From contig NZ_JAAAMK010000006.1 in NCBI RefSeq assembly GCF_024105665.1, positions 1-64,000 on the forward strand: a stretch of 64,000 bases of DNA. Direction: 5' to 3'. The DNA comes from Aliihoeflea aestuarii (GTDB lineage: Bacteria; Pseudomonadota; Alphaproteobacteria; Rhizobiales; Rhizobiaceae). Both the position numbers and the translations under genes were made by a program. Positions 9,409-18,210 of the stretch are shown piece by piece (the stretch's first letter is position 1; every line of letters starts with the position of its first letter). Under the pieces are notes generated by a model. That model did not search any database. It saw nothing but the letters and a program-made list of their open reading frames with translations, and was not told the DNA's origin.

Positions 9409-10440
9409 ATGACCGACGTCCGTGAACGGGTTCGCAAATTCGTGTTATCGGCCTCGCGGTGGACCGGCGTCGCGCGGTTCGCATCACCCTATCTCGCCGG
9501 CATCGGTGCCATCCTGATGCTGCACAGCGTAACCGTGCGGCCGCGCCGCGCGCTCGGCGTCAACGCACATCTGTCGATCACGCCGGACTTTCTCGACCGC
9601 GCGATCGCGGACATGAAGCGCGCTGGATATACGTTCGTTTCGCTGGACGAACTCGCCGAAGCGATGGCTGGCAAGCGTCGCAGCGTTGCAGCCATCACCC
9701 TCGACGACGCCTATCTCGACAATTACGTCGAGGCGCTGCCGGTCTTCGAAAGCCATGGCGTGCCCTTCACCATCTTCGTCGCGCCCGGTCTGATTGACGG
9801 CGCGGTGCAGCCATGGTGGGAGGTCGTGGAAGAACTGGCGCTTGCGCATGACCGCATCACGCTGCCGCAATCGGCCGGCGGCACGGACCTGGCGAGCCGG
9901 AGCCGAGCCGAAAAGCACGCAGCGGCACGTCAGCTCATGACATTGATGACGACCGACATTTCCGAAGCCGGCCGACAGGCGGTTCTCGACGAAATGGGCG
10001 GGCGCGCGGTTGCAACGAGCCCCTTCATGTCATGGGATCAGATCGAAGAGATCGACCGCCATCCCCTCTGCACCATTGGCGCACATACCATCCATCACTA
10101 CAATCTCGCCCGGCTCGACAATGATGTCGCGCTGGCCGAAATGCTCGGATCCGCCGATATTCTGGAAAAGCGGCTCGGTCACCGCCCGGTCCATTTCGCC
10201 TATCCCTACGGCTATGCCGCCGCAGTTGGCGCGCGCGAGGTGCGGCTGGCGGAACAGGCAGGCTTTCGAACGGCAGTCACGACGCGCCACGGGACGATCC
10301 ATCGCGAGCATCGCGATCATTTTCACGCGCTTCCGCGTATTTCGCTCAACGGGAATTATCAGGGAATCGGGCACCTGCGCACGATGCTGACCGGCTTTTC
10401 GGCCTTCGCCAATTCGGGCAGGCGGGTCGTGACCTTATAG
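9409..10440 (+). CDS. Polysaccharide deacetylase family protein
   Basis: This is a 343-residue NodB-homology (CE4) protein. Motif 1 is AAITLDDAYLDN, with LDD where TFDD is usual. The zinc-ligand motif 2 is GAHTIHHYNLARL, and a YPYG motif occurs near residue 265. Such enzymes hydrolyse N- or O-acetyl groups from extracellular or lipid-linked glycans. There is no clear signal peptide. It is divergent from the CelD-like gene, so an acyl-adding and an acyl-removing enzyme sit side by side at the end of the exopolysaccharide region. Confidence 0.85.
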   Translation: MTDVRERVRKFVLSASRWTGVARFASPYLAGIGAILMLHSVTVRPRRALGVNAHLSITPDFLDRAIADMKRAGYTFVSLDELAEAMAGKRRSVAAITLDDAYLDNYVEALPVFESHGVPFTIFVAPGLIDGAVQPWWEVVEELALAHDRITLPQSAGGTDLASRSRAEKHAAARQLMTLMTTDISEAGRQAVLDEMGGRAVATSPFMSWDQIEEIDRHPLCTIGAHTIHHYNLARLDNDVALAEMLGSADILEKRLGHRPVHFAYPYGYAAAVGAREVRLAEQAGFRTAVTTRHGTIHREHRDHFHALPRISLNGNYQGIGHLRTMLTGFSAFANSGRRVVTL

Positions 10441-10662
10441 GTCGCGGGTGAGCTCGCGCTTCGAAGGCTTCGTCATCCAACTGATGATGAACATGGCCGG
10501 GATGACCCAGAGGAATCCCGTGAAGAAGAAATAGGCCAGATGCACCCACGCGCTCGACTCGGCGAGCTGCGCCACGGCGAAGATCGTCGCGACGATCGCA
10601 TAGACGCTGACGAGCAGAACCAGAAGAAAGGTTCCGATGAGCTTTTTGACGCGGACGGGCAT
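10435..10662 (-). CDS. DUF2842 small inner-membrane protein
   Basis: This 75-residue protein has two transmembrane helices (about residues 8-30 and 42-62) and a basic C-terminus, MTKPSKRELTRDL. It fits the DUF2842 family of alphaproteobacteria, whose function is unknown. Its 3' end overlaps the convergent deacetylase gene by 6 bp. It sits upstream of, and divergent to, ctaA. Confidence 0.8.
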   Translation of the reverse strand: MPVRVKKLIGTFLLVLLVSVYAIVATIFAVAQLAESSAWVHLAYFFFTGFLWVIPAMFIISWMTKPSKRELTRDL

Positions 10663-10799
10663 GGGCGTTTCCTTTGCGCGCTAGATAAGCGAGACGGCCG
10701 GCCAAGGCAAACGCGACGGCGCGTCGCGGGCGCGAGCCTTGCAACGGCAGCAATGATGCGGCACTGCTTCGCCACGCAAATTTCCTTGAGGACATCGTC

Positions 10800-11891
10800 A
10801 TGGCCATGGCGGCACAAGCAGGCATCCGGCCGATCGGCCTGAGCGTCGAAGAACGCAATCGGCGCATGGTGCGCTACTGGCTCTATCTGGTTCTGCTCGT
10901 GCTGTTCGCGCTTTTCGTCGTCGGCGGCGCAACGCGGCTGACCGGCTCCGGTCTGTCGATCACCGAATGGAAGCCGATCCACGGCGTCATTCCACCCATC
11001 GGCGAAGCGCAGTGGCAGGAGGAACTGGAGAAGTACCGCCAGATTCCGCAATATCAGGAAATCAACCGGGGCATGAGCCTCGACGAGTTCAAGACGATCT
11101 TCTGGTGGGAATGGGGACACCGCATTCTGGCGCGGGGCGTCGGTTTTCTCGTCGCGCTACCGCTCGCCTTCTTCTGGTTGACGGGACGTCTTGAAAGCCA
11201 TCTGAAGCCGAAGCTGCTCGGGCTTCTGGCGCTTGGCGGCCTGCAAGGCTTTATCGGCTGGTGGATGGTCGCGTCGGGCTTGTCCGAGCGCGTTTCGGTC
11301 AGCCAGTACCGGCTTGCCGTTCATCTCGTTCTGGCCTGCGTGATCTTCACCGCGACGATGCTGATCGCACGCGGGCTCGCCCCACACTCGGCCCCGCCGA
11401 CCGCAACGCGTACACGAAGTCAGGCCGGTTGGCTGCTCGTTCTCGTGCTCTTTCAGATCTATCTCGGTGCGCTGGTCGCCGGGCTTCATGCGGGCCTGAC
11501 CTTCAACACATGGCCGCTGATGGACGGGCAGGTCTGGCCGAGCGGGCTTCTGGTGATGGACCCAGCCTGGGTCAACTTCTTCGAGAACCCGAAAACAGTT
11601 CAGTTCATGCACCGGCTGGGCGCCTACGTGCTTTTCGCGATGTCGATCTGGCATGTGATCGTCGCATGGCGCGAGGAGCCTCGGTCGCCCCATGCGCGCC
11701 GCGCCATGGTCCTGTTCGCGCTGGTGCTGGCGCAGGCGATCATCGGTATCATGACGCTGGTGATGGTCGTGCCGCTTGGACTGGCGCTGACGCACCATGC
11801 CTTCGCGATCGTCGTTCTCGGCTTCGCCGCCGCACACTGGCGGGCTGCGAAGGGGCCGTACCCCTTGCCCTCGCAGGCGATCAGGGTCTGA
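10800..11891 (+). CDS. ctaA: Heme A synthase, COX15/CtaA type
   Basis: This 363-residue polytopic membrane protein hydroxylates and oxidises the C8 methyl of heme O to give heme A for aa3-type cytochrome oxidase. It has eight predicted helices. Characteristic motifs are [21 protein letters not shown] near the N-terminus, [12 protein letters not shown] with a heme-ligand His, GWWMVASGL, and FMHRLGAY plus ALTHHAFAI with further heme-ligand His. A GAGGA Shine-Dalgarno site precedes the ATG at 10800. The 3' end overlaps the convergent kinase gene by 11 bp. It implies aerobic respiration with heme-A oxidases. Confidence 0.95.
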   Translation: MAMAAQAGIRPIGLSVEERNRRMVRYWLYLVLLVLFALFVVGGATRLTGSGLSITEWKPIHGVIPPIGEAQWQEELEKYRQIPQYQEINRGMSLDEFKTIFWWEWGHRILARGVGFLVALPLAFFWLTGRLESHLKPKLLGLLALGGLQGFIGWWMVASGLSERVSVSQYRLAVHLVLACVIFTATMLIARGLAPHSAPPTATRTRSQAGWLLVLVLFQIYLGALVAGLHAGLTFNTWPLMDGQVWPSGLLVMDPAWVNFFENPKTVQFMHRLGAYVLFAMSIWHVIVAWREEPRSPHARRAMVLFALVLAQAIIGIMTLVMVVPLGLALTHHAFAIVVLGFAAAHWRAAKGPYPLPSQAIRV

Positions 11892-12690
11892 GGCGGGCAA
11901 CCTTCAGTGCGTGTGCGACGGCGAGGCTTCGTTCGGCCTCGTTTCCGTTGCTATCCTCCAGATGCCACGCGGCGGACAGGCAGGAATGGGCAAAGCCCCA
12001 GTCGAGCAGACATTCGCGGGCATGGCCGAGTTTTTCGGACAGGATCGTAGCCATGCGCGATGCGCGCTCAGGATCGGCGCGCATGGGGCTTTCTACGGGA
12101 TTGTGGAAGAGGTTGGCGGCGTCATAGGCAGGATCGCCCAGAAGTCCCTTGGCGTCGATCGCCAGCCATCCGCGCGGGCCGCGAAGGATGTTCTCGTGAT
12201 GCAGGTCTCCATGCAAGGGGACCGATTCCGTCGATTGGGCAAACAGGCGGCTCGCCGTTTCGGCTGCTTCCCCGAAGATGCCGCCGTCGCTCCTTGCGCG
12301 CGCAAACAGGCTCCTGAACTGCTCTTCGAGCGGCATCAGTCCCTCTGCTCCTGAACGGGGCGCAGTAGCTTGGAGGGCGGCGAGCGCTCCGGCCGCGATG
12401 CGCGTCGCTTCGTCGTCGCCGATGCGAACCATGTGGTCCCGCAAAGTCTCGTCACCCGCATCCTCAAGCATCTGCCATGCGCCGCCATGGCAGATCAGAC
12501 GGACGCAGCCATGTCCGTCGCGAAGTCGCAGAAAGGCGATCGCATGGGGCAGTTCCGGGAGGGCGAGGGCACTTGCGCGCTTGACGACGACATTCGTACC
12601 CGCGTGGCGCGCCCGCCACACCGTGCCGCCGATGCCGTCGGCGATTTCGACGGCCTCAATGATCGCCCAGGCGTCGGGAAATCCGATCAA
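11881..12690 (-). CDS. APH(6)/hydroxyurea-resistance-type kinase
   Basis: This 269-residue protein has the aminoglycoside/hydroxyurea kinase fold (APH_6_hur). It has a Lys-containing N-lobe (VVVKRA), the catalytic loop [13 protein letters not shown] with the Brenner motif HGDxxxxN, and the metal-binding [21 protein letters not shown]. Family members phosphorylate streptomycin or hydroxyurea, but chromosomal copies in rhizobia have no proven substrate. The start is TTG, and TTGA overlaps the argC stop, so translation is probably coupled to argC. Drug resistance should not be assumed. Confidence 0.8.
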   Translation of the reverse strand: MIGFPDAWAIIEAVEIADGIGGTVWRARHAGTNVVVKRASALALPELPHAIAFLRLRDGHGCVRLICHGGAWQMLEDAGDETLRDHMVRIGDDEATRIAAGALAALQATAPRSGAEGLMPLEEQFRSLFARARSDGGIFGEAAETASRLFAQSTESVPLHGDLHHENILRGPRGWLAIDAKGLLGDPAYDAANLFHNPVESPMRADPERASRMATILSEKLGHARECLLDWGFAHSCLSAAWHLEDSNGNEAERSLAVAHALKVARLRP

Positions 12691-13628
12691 ACCGCGCGCT
12701 TCGACAGCATCAAATCCATGTTCTGGACGGCGGCTCCCGAAGCGCCTTTGCCGAGATTGTCGAGCACGGCGACAAGGTTCGCCTGACCCTTGCCCTCGGT
12801 GCCGAAGACGAAGAGCTTCATGCGATCGGTGTCGTTGAGCTCGGTCGGATCGATGCGCGCCAGCTTCGCGCTGTCGCCCAGCGACACGATTTCGACGACG
12901 TCCTGCCCCGCATAGTGCTTTTCGAGCGCGGCATGAAGGTCTGAGAGTGATGGCGCATTGTTCAGATCACCCAGATGCAGCGGCACCTGCACGATCATGC
13001 CCTGCGCGAAGCGGCCGACGCTTGGCGAAAAGATCGGCAAGTGGTCGAGAAGCCCGTGCTCCTTCATCTCCGGCAGGTGCTTGTGGGTGAGGGTGAGACC
13101 GTAGAGAAAATGCGGCGAACCGATATGGTCCGGCGCATCCTCGTTCTCCATCTGGGCGACGAGTTGCTTGCCGCCGCCCGTATAACCGGACACGGCGTTG
13201 ACCGTGACCGGATAGCCCGATGGCAGGATGCCGGCTTTCACCAGCGGACGGATCAGGCCGATCGCACCAGTCGGGTAGCAGCCGGGATTGGCGACGAGCC
13301 GCGCCGATGCGATCTTTTCGGCCTGGCCTTCGTCCAGTTCGGCAAACCCATAGGCCCAGTCGGGATTGATCCGGTTCGCCGTCGACGTGTCGATCACCCG
13401 TGTGGAGTTGGTCCCGTCGAGCATCGCGACGGCCTGTTTCGCCGCATCGTCCGGCAGGCACAATATGGCGATGTCGGCCGCTTTCAGCATCTCCTCGCGC
13501 AGCGCGTCGTTGCGGCGTTCGGCTTCCGGAATGGAAAGCATGTCGAGGTCGCCGCGCGCGGCGAGCCGCTGCCGGATCTGAAGCCCGGTCGTGCCGTGTT
13601 CGCCGTCGATGAAAATCCTGGGTTTCAT
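12687..13628 (-). CDS. argC: N-acetyl-gamma-glutamyl-phosphate reductase (type 2)
   Basis: This 313-residue NADPH-dependent enzyme performs the third step of arginine biosynthesis. It has the short 'type 2' N-terminus [20 protein letters not shown], the catalytic Cys in [20 protein letters not shown], and [10 protein letters not shown] downstream. The ATG at 13628 was chosen because it gives this family start. It lies 72 bp downstream of speB on the same strand, a frequent rhizobial arrangement with the rpsI/rplM block. Confidence 0.94.
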   Translation of the reverse strand: MKPRIFIDGEHGTTGLQIRQRLAARGDLDMLSIPEAERRNDALREEMLKAADIAILCLPDDAAKQAVAMLDGTNSTRVIDTSTANRINPDWAYGFAELDEGQAEKIASARLVANPGCYPTGAIGLIRPLVKAGILPSGYPVTVNAVSGYTGGGKQLVAQMENEDAPDHIGSPHFLYGLTLTHKHLPEMKEHGLLDHLPIFSPSVGRFAQGMIVQVPLHLGDLNNAPSLSDLHAALEKHYAGQDVVEIVSLGDSAKLARIDPTELNDTDRMKLFVFGTEGKGQANLVAVLDNLGKGASGAAVQNMDLMLSKRAV

Positions 13629-13700
13629 GGAAATGCTCGTTTCGAATGAATTTTCAAAGGGATGCAGCCGCATCCGGACTCTGTTTGGTATCGCCTTGAA

Positions 13701-14654
13701 TCAGCGCTTCAGCCGTCGTCGTTCCATGACGAGCCCGATATAGTGCTGCGCTACGGTCGCGCCCGCGATCGCCGTGATATCGGCATGGTCGTAGGCGGGC
13801 GCAACCTCGACGATATCGGCGCCGACGATGTCGAGCGAGCCGAGCGCGCGTAGGACCGACAGCATGCGCGCCGATGACGGGCCGCCGGCGACTGGCGTAC
13901 CGGTGCCCGGCGCGAAAGCGGGATCGAGGCAGTCGATATCGAAGGTCAGATAGGTCTTGGCGTCGCCGACGCGCGCCCTGATGGCGGCGGCGATCTCGTC
14001 TGCCTTCATCTCCTCGACCTCATGGCCGTGGATGATCTGGATGCCGAAATCATCCGGCGCATGGGTGCGAATGCCGATCTGGACCGAGCGCTCAGGAACG
14101 ATCACGCCATCGCGAACCGCGCGCGCGACGAAAGAGCCGTGGTCGATGCGCCTGCCGTCATCGAACCAGGTATCCTGATGCGCGTCGAACTGGACGAGCG
14201 CCAGCGGACCATGCTTGGCCGCATGCGCTTTCAGGATCGGCCAGGTGACGAAATGGTCGCCGCCCATCGAAAGCAGGAAGGCGTCATCCGTGATCAGCCT
14301 TGCCGTCTCGCGCTCGATGGTCGCGGGCGTTTCCTGATGGTTGCCGTAGTCGAGCAGGCAGTCGCCATAATCGATGACCGCCAGATCCTCGAAGAGGTCG
14401 GCATGGAATGGATATTGCGGATCGTTGTCGAAGATCGCCGACGCGCGACGGATCGCCTGTGGCCCGAACCGCGCACCCGGACGGTTCGAAACGGCCGCAT
14501 CGAACGGAATGCCCCAGACGATAACGTCGGCCCCGGAAATATCCTTCGTATAACGACGGCGCATGAACGACAGCGCCCCCGCATGGGTCGGATCGCTCGC
14601 CGCACCCTTGAGGGCAGGAGCCGTGAAGGCGTTGTCGATGGTTTTTTCGGGCAT
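13701..14654 (-). CDS. speB: Agmatinase (arginase/agmatinase family)
   Basis: This is a 317-residue binuclear manganese ureohydrolase that converts agmatine to putrescine and urea. The metal-binding motifs are all present: SMGGDHFVTW, VQFDAHQDT, and the family signature TFDIDCLDPAFAPGTGTP. The ATG at 14654 gives the normal N-terminus MPEKTIDNAF. It lies between argC and the ParDE pair, all on the minus strand. Agmatinase is the most likely member of the family, although guanidinobutyrase-like activities cannot be excluded from sequence. Confidence 0.9.
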   Translation of the reverse strand: MPEKTIDNAFTAPALKGAASDPTHAGALSFMRRRYTKDISGADVIVWGIPFDAAVSNRPGARFGPQAIRRASAIFDNDPQYPFHADLFEDLAVIDYGDCLLDYGNHQETPATIERETARLITDDAFLLSMGGDHFVTWPILKAHAAKHGPLALVQFDAHQDTWFDDGRRIDHGSFVARAVRDGVIVPERSVQIGIRTHAPDDFGIQIIHGHEVEEMKADEIAAAIRARVGDAKTYLTFDIDCLDPAFAPGTGTPVAGGPSSARMLSVLRALGSLDIVGADIVEVAPAYDHADITAIAGATVAQHYIGLVMERRRLKR

Positions 14655-14667
14655 TGAACCTATTGCC

Positions 14668-14955
14668 TTATAGCAGCTTCTCGTAGTCTCGTGCGCCGTG
14701 AAGAATGTGAAGGACTTCGACGACCTCGTCACGACATCGATAGAAAATCAGGTAATTTCCGTGAACGCGCCGCCGGATTCCAGCATGTTCGTATCCTTCG
14801 ACGATTGGAAACGCCAAAGCATTTTCGCTGAGCGTTCGGCACCGTTCGTGAAGGGCATCGACTAGGCGCTCGGCTGCGGCTGGGCGATCAAGCGATATCT
14901 GGCCGAGAATATCGATGAGATCGGACCATGCCGCATCGGTTATGACGACTTTCAT
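14668..14955 (-). CDS. parE: ParE/RelE-superfamily toxin of a type II toxin-antitoxin pair
   Basis: This 95-residue protein has the RelE/ParE fold, beginning VVITDAAWSDLIDILGQISLD. Its C-terminal strands GIRRRVHGNYLIFYRC and VVEVLHILHGARDYEKLL are typical of ParE toxins, which target gyrase. It overlaps the upstream antitoxin gene by 4 bp (ATGA), the standard antitoxin-toxin order. It ends 13 bp before the speB start. Confidence 0.88.
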   Translation of the reverse strand: MKVVITDAAWSDLIDILGQISLDRPAAAERLVDALHERCRTLSENALAFPIVEGYEHAGIRRRVHGNYLIFYRCRDEVVEVLHILHGARDYEKLL

Positions 14956-15236
14956 CCCCGGCGCGCGCGCTCTTCCGCAAGTGTGCTGCGTAGCCGAGTG
15001 AATACTTCATCCACCGGCGTCACGCGACCGGATTCGGCGTCGCTCAGGCCCTTGGTGATCGCTGCGTCAATGCTTTGACGCCGTTCTTCTCGCTCGCGTT
15101 CTTGAAAATAGCGTTCGCGGATAAGCGTTCGAACATATTCGCTGTTCGAGGCGAAGGCGCCCTTGCGCGTCTGCTCGCGAACGAATTGTTCAAGATCGTC
15201 GGTAAGCGTAAGTGTCATCTGACCAGCCGATCTCAT
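14952..15236 (-). CDS. parD: ParD-like ribbon-helix-helix antitoxin
   Basis: This antitoxin of 94 residues has an N-terminal ribbon-helix-helix domain (MTLTLTDDLEQFVREQTRKG, NSEYVRTLIRERYFQ) and a disordered C-terminal tail that should wrap the toxin. The ATG at 15236 was chosen because GGAGG lies 6 nt upstream; an internal ATG at 15218 is possible. It overlaps parE by 4 bp. Direct repeats just upstream probably form its autoregulatory operator. Confidence 0.87.
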   Translation of the reverse strand: MRSAGQMTLTLTDDLEQFVREQTRKGAFASNSEYVRTLIRERYFQEREREERRQSIDAAITKGLSDAESGRVTPVDEVFTRLRSTLAEERARRG

Positions 15237-15252
15237 GGCAGCCTCCATTTCG

Positions 15253-15269
15253 TACAGTGCTTTACAGTG
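15253..15269 (-). promoter_or_regulatory. Candidate ParD operator (direct repeats)
   Basis: TACAGTG occurs twice (15253-15259 and 15263-15269) with an exact 10-bp period, 17 bp upstream of the parD start. Ribbon-helix-helix antitoxins usually bind tandem short repeats with one-turn spacing, so this is a plausible autorepression site. No binding data exist. Confidence 0.45.
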
Positions 15270-15295
15270 TATGCGAGACGAACAGAAAGCCAAAC

Positions 15296-15325
15296 GAAAA
15301 AAGCGGACCCGAAGGCCCGCTTTCC
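15296..15325 (-). terminator. Rho-independent terminator of rplM-rpsI
   Basis: On the minus strand a GC-rich hairpin (AAAGCGGGCC, TTCG loop, GGTCCGCTTT) is followed by a T tract, 21 bp after the rpsI stop. Confidence 0.85.
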
Positions 15326-15345
15326 AAATTCCGTATGCCTGAAGC

Positions 15346-15822
15346 TTAGCGCTTCGAGAACTGGAACGAACGACGTGCCTTGGCGCGACCGTACTTCTTG
15401 CGCTCGACGGTACGCGAGTCGCGGGTCAGGAAGCCACCCTTCTTGAGCACGCCGCGCAGCGTCGGCTCGTAGTAGGTCAGCGCCTTGGAGATGCCGTGAC
15501 GAACGGCACCGGCCTGGCCCGAAAGACCGCCGCCGGCGACGGTTGCGATGATGTCGTACTGGCCTGCGCGGTCAGCGGCGACGATCGGCTGCTGGAGCAC
15601 CATCTGAAGGACCGGACGCGCAAAATACGCCGCGAATTCCTTGTCGTTGACGATGATCTTGCCCGAGCCCGGCTTGACCCAGACGCGCGCGATGGCGTCC
15701 TTGCGCTTGCCGGTGGCATAGGCGCGGCCCTGCTTGTCGAGCTTCTGGACGTGGACGGGAGCGGCCTGCTCGGTCGAACCGGTCGCCTGGCCCAGATCCT
15801 GGAGGGAGTTGAGTTCAGCCAT
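15346..15822 (-). CDS. rpsI: 30S ribosomal protein S9
   Basis: This 158-residue S9 protein has an alphaproteobacterial N-terminal extension (about 30 residues) before the conserved core [18 protein letters not shown]. It ends in [18 protein letters not shown], whose basic C-terminal tail reaches the ribosomal P site. The start codon overlaps the rplM stop by one base (TAATG), so the two are translationally linked. A terminator follows 21 bp after the stop. Confidence 0.97.
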   Translation of the reverse strand: MAELNSLQDLGQATGSTEQAAPVHVQKLDKQGRAYATGKRKDAIARVWVKPGSGKIIVNDKEFAAYFARPVLQMVLQQPIVAADRAGQYDIIATVAGGGLSGQAGAVRHGISKALTYYEPTLRGVLKKGGFLTRDSRTVERKKYGRAKARRSFQFSKR

Positions 15823-16289
15823 TACTTGACGACCCTTGTGTTCTTCTTGTTCAGGCCGGCGACGTCGAGCGTCTCGGGCGTCTGAGCGGTGTGGGGATGT
15901 TCGGAGCCGGCGTAAACGCGCAGGTTCTTCATCTGGCGACGGCCGAGCGGGCCACGGGGGATCATGCGCTCAACGGCCTTCTCGAGAACACGCTCCGGAA
16001 AGCGGCCTTCGAGAATCTGGCGCGCGGTGCGCTCCTTGATGCCGCCCGGGTGGCCGGTGTGCCAGTAGTACACCTTGTCGGTGAACTTCTTGCCCGTGAA
16101 GACGGCCTTGTCGGCATTGATGATGATGACGTTGTCGCCATCGTCGACATGCGGCGTGAAAGTCGGCTTGTGCTTGCCGCGCAGACGGTTGGCGACGAGA
16201 GAGGCGAGGCGGCCGACGACGAGGTTTTCAGCGTCGATCACGACCCACTTCTTCACCACGTCCGCAGGCTTCTGCGAAAAGGTTTTCAT
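15822..16289 (-). CDS. rplM: 50S ribosomal protein L13
   Basis: This 155-residue L13 protein starts [20 protein letters not shown]. It contains the family signature around [21 protein letters not shown] and [18 protein letters not shown]. The ATG at 16289 gives the expected family start. A strong sigma-70-like promoter lies about 110 nt upstream, leaving a leader with a small GTTGC-CGG-GCAAC hairpin that could host ribosomal-protein autoregulation. Confidence 0.97.
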   Translation of the reverse strand: MKTFSQKPADVVKKWVVIDAENLVVGRLASLVANRLRGKHKPTFTPHVDDGDNVIIINADKAVFTGKKFTDKVYYWHTGHPGGIKERTARQILEGRFPERVLEKAVERMIPRGPLGRRQMKNLRVYAGSEHPHTAQTPETLDVAGLNKKNTRVVK

Positions 16290-16401
16290 GGTCGGTATGC
16301 TTCCGTTTGGAACCTTCGAAAGGAAGGCGTTTCTTGTTGCTTGTATTGCCGTTGCCCGGCAACAGGAACATTTCCCGGAAAAGGGAGCACGTTCGATGCG
16401 G

Positions 16402-16430
16402 CTTATAGGCGGACGCTTCCGCGCCGTCAA
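16402..16430 (-). promoter_or_regulatory. Sigma-70-type promoter of rplM-rpsI
   Basis: On the minus strand, TTGACG (16430-16425) and TATAAG (16407-16402) are separated by exactly 17 bp, close to consensus. The rplM start codon lies 113 bp downstream. Confidence 0.75.
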
Positions 16431-16487
16431 GCGACGCGTTTCCGCTCAATGACTTAACAATCAAGAAAAAACAACGACTTATAAATA

Positions 16488-16503
16488 AGGTATTATTTTA
16501 CCT
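16488..16503 (-). terminator. Weak hairpin terminator after the PaaI-type thioesterase gene
   Basis: On the minus strand AGGTA-AAATAA-TACCT begins two bases after the stop codon and is followed by the T-rich TTATTTATAAG. The stem is only 5 bp, so efficiency is uncertain. Confidence 0.4.
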
Positions 16504-16505
16504 CA

Positions 16506-16952
16506 TTATACCGACCGTTTCGGCGGGATCGAATAGGTGCCGGTCGCGTGCGCGACGACATGGCGGTCGGGTCCGCTGACCATTTCGATGTCGAAGACCA
16601 TCAGGTTGCGACCGAGCTTGAGGATGCGGCATTGGCCGTCGATCGGACCCGCCTCCGCCTTGCGCATGAAATTGATGTTCAGATTCGTGGTGACGGACAG
16701 CGCGTCCGGCCCCGCGTGCGAGAGGACGCAGACATAGCCGCCGATATCGGCAAGCGTGAAGAGGGAAGGGCCGGAGACCGTGTTGCCCGGCCGAAGATGG
16801 CGGTGATCGGCGTTGAGACGTACGACGCAGCCGCCGGAAAAGATTTCCGTCGCCTCGTAGGCGGCAAAATCGTCGTTGAGTTGCGGATAGACCTTTTTGA
16901 GCAAGGCATTGATCTCGGCGGCGTCCATGACCGGCACCATCGGTCTCGTCAT
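16506..16952 (-). CDS. PaaI-family hotdog thioesterase
   Basis: This 148-residue hotdog-fold protein probably hydrolyses acyl-CoA thioesters. The core has NTVSGPSLFTLADIGGYVCVLSHAG, with an acidic residue in the usual catalytic helix, and LNINFMRKAEAGPIDGQCRIL. A GGAGGG Shine-Dalgarno site supports the ATG at 16952. It is divergent from the enoyl-CoA hydratase gene across a short region holding a palindromic GTTTGCGTAAAC box, which suggests joint control of CoA-ester genes. Confidence 0.85.
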   Translation of the reverse strand: MTRPMVPVMDAAEINALLKKVYPQLNDDFAAYEATEIFSGGCVVRLNADHRHLRPGNTVSGPSLFTLADIGGYVCVLSHAGPDALSVTTNLNINFMRKAEAGPIDGQCRILKLGRNLMVFDIEMVSGPDRHVVAHATGTYSIPPKRSV

Positions 16953-16968
16953 TCATCCCTCCAATTCC

Positions 16969-16980
16969 GTTTGCGTAAAC
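16969..16980. promoter_or_regulatory. Palindromic operator candidate, GTTTGCGTAAAC
   Basis: This 12-bp near-perfect palindrome (extended CCGTTTGCGTAAACGTC) lies 16 bp upstream of the thioesterase start and about 80 bp upstream of the enoyl-CoA hydratase start. As I recall them, boxes of the ACGTTTACGTAAACGT type are associated with MerR-family regulators of branched-chain acyl-CoA metabolism (LiuR-like) in proteobacteria. The assignment is inference. Confidence 0.4.
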
Positions 16981-17062
16981 GTCAATCGACTGTCGCCGTT
17001 TTGACCCTGTTCATCAAGCCGTGCCGTGCTAGCTATGGGTTAGGAAAAGGAAGCTGCGAATA

Positions 17063-17878
17063 ATGAGCCATCTTCGACCCGTCCAGTCCGATATATCACC
17101 GGTTCATGCCGAAACGTCGGCGGGTATCTGCTTCCTGACGCTGGATTCGCCGCCCGCCAACGCCCTGTCGATGGAGATGATCGCCAGCTTGCGCGCGCAT
17201 CTGGCGCGTGCAGCCAATGACGATGCCGTGCGCGTCGTCGTGCTTGGCGCGACGGGCAAGGTCTTTTCGGCCGGGCATGATCTGAAGGAGATCGCCGCGC
17301 ACCGTGCCGATGCGGACAAGGGACGCGCATTCTTCACCGAACTGATGACCGAATGCGGCGCGCTCATGCAGGAGATCGTGCGCCACCCCAAGCCGGTGAT
17401 CGCCGCAGTCGCAGGCGTGGCGTCCGCCGCCGGCTGTCAGCTCGTCGCAAGCTGCGACCTTGCGATCGCAACCACCGAGGCGACCTTCGCCACGCCAGGG
17501 GTCAATATCGGTCTGTTCTGCTCGACGCCGATGGTCGCGCTGTCGCGCAATGTGTCGCGCAAGCAGGCGATGGAGATGCTGTTGACCGGCGAGATGATCG
17601 AGGCAACCACGGCGCGCGAGTTCGGCCTCGTCAACCGTGTGGTGCCGCCTGAATACCTGAATCAGATTGTTGGAAAATATGCACAAGCCATTGCGTCCAA
17701 ATCGGCTTTGACCTTGAAGATCGGCAAGGAGGCGTTCTACGCGCAGGCCGAAATGGAACTCTCCGGCGCCTATGAGTATGCAGGCCGGGTCATGGTCGAG
17801 AACATGCTGGCGCGCGACGCCGAAGAGGGCATCGGCGCCTTCATCGACAAGCGCAAGCCGCAATGGGAGGATGTTTGA
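17063..17878 (+). CDS. Enoyl-CoA hydratase/isomerase family protein
   Basis: This is a 271-residue crotonase-fold protein. The oxyanion-hole region GKVFSAGHDLKEIAAH and the second signature AVAGVASAAGCQLVASCDLAIAT are conserved, with LLTGEMIEATTAREFGLVNRVV downstream. It hydrates or isomerises an enoyl-CoA. The usual catalytic Glu positions are not obvious in VASAAGCQLVAS, so an atypical crotonase activity is possible. AAGGAAG precedes the ATG at 17063. It leads a four-gene plus-strand operon and shares one base (TGATG) with the next gene. Confidence 0.88.
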   Translation: MSHLRPVQSDISPVHAETSAGICFLTLDSPPANALSMEMIASLRAHLARAANDDAVRVVVLGATGKVFSAGHDLKEIAAHRADADKGRAFFTELMTECGALMQEIVRHPKPVIAAVAGVASAAGCQLVASCDLAIATTEATFATPGVNIGLFCSTPMVALSRNVSRKQAMEMLLTGEMIEATTAREFGLVNRVVPPEYLNQIVGKYAQAIASKSALTLKIGKEAFYAQAEMELSGAYEYAGRVMVENMLARDAEEGIGAFIDKRKPQWEDV

Positions 17879-18207
17879 TGAGCGTGATTGACTGGCCCGA
17901 AGAGGGCGTCGGCGGCTGCATCGCTTCTCGCCTCGTCGCGAGCGGAGAGGAGCCGATCCGCTTCTTTTATCGCGACGAGCCGGTCGATGAGGTCGATACC
18001 GGCTGGTGTTTCCTGTCGGGCATCGAGACCGATGAGGAGATGGAAGACCCCGACAGTCAGGTCATCCTCGATCTTCGTTCCGCCGTGGAGCTTGAGCCTG
18101 CGATCCTGCCGTTTCTGGACGCGCCGACAGGCAGCGCTTTCGAACGGGGCGAGGGCGGCGATTTCGAGCGGGTGACGGACTGGTCCCCGAACTCGCAGGA
18201 TGACTAG
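17878..18207 (+). CDS. DUF2185-type small acidic protein
   Basis: This 109-residue acidic protein contains GGCIASRLVASGEEPIRFFY, then DTGWCFLSGIETDEEMEDP, which fits the DUF2185/Imm33-like fold. Members occur as stand-alone proteins of unknown role and sometimes as immunity proteins; no toxin gene is adjacent here. Its ATG overlaps the stop of the enoyl-CoA hydratase gene (TGATG), indicating coupled translation. The start at 17878 is preferred over an in-frame ATG at 17863 inside the upstream gene. Confidence 0.75.
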   Translation: MSVIDWPEEGVGGCIASRLVASGEEPIRFFYRDEPVDEVDTGWCFLSGIETDEEMEDPDSQVILDLRSAVELEPAILPFLDAPTGSAFERGEGGDFERVTDWSPNSQDD

Positions 18208-18210
18208 GCA

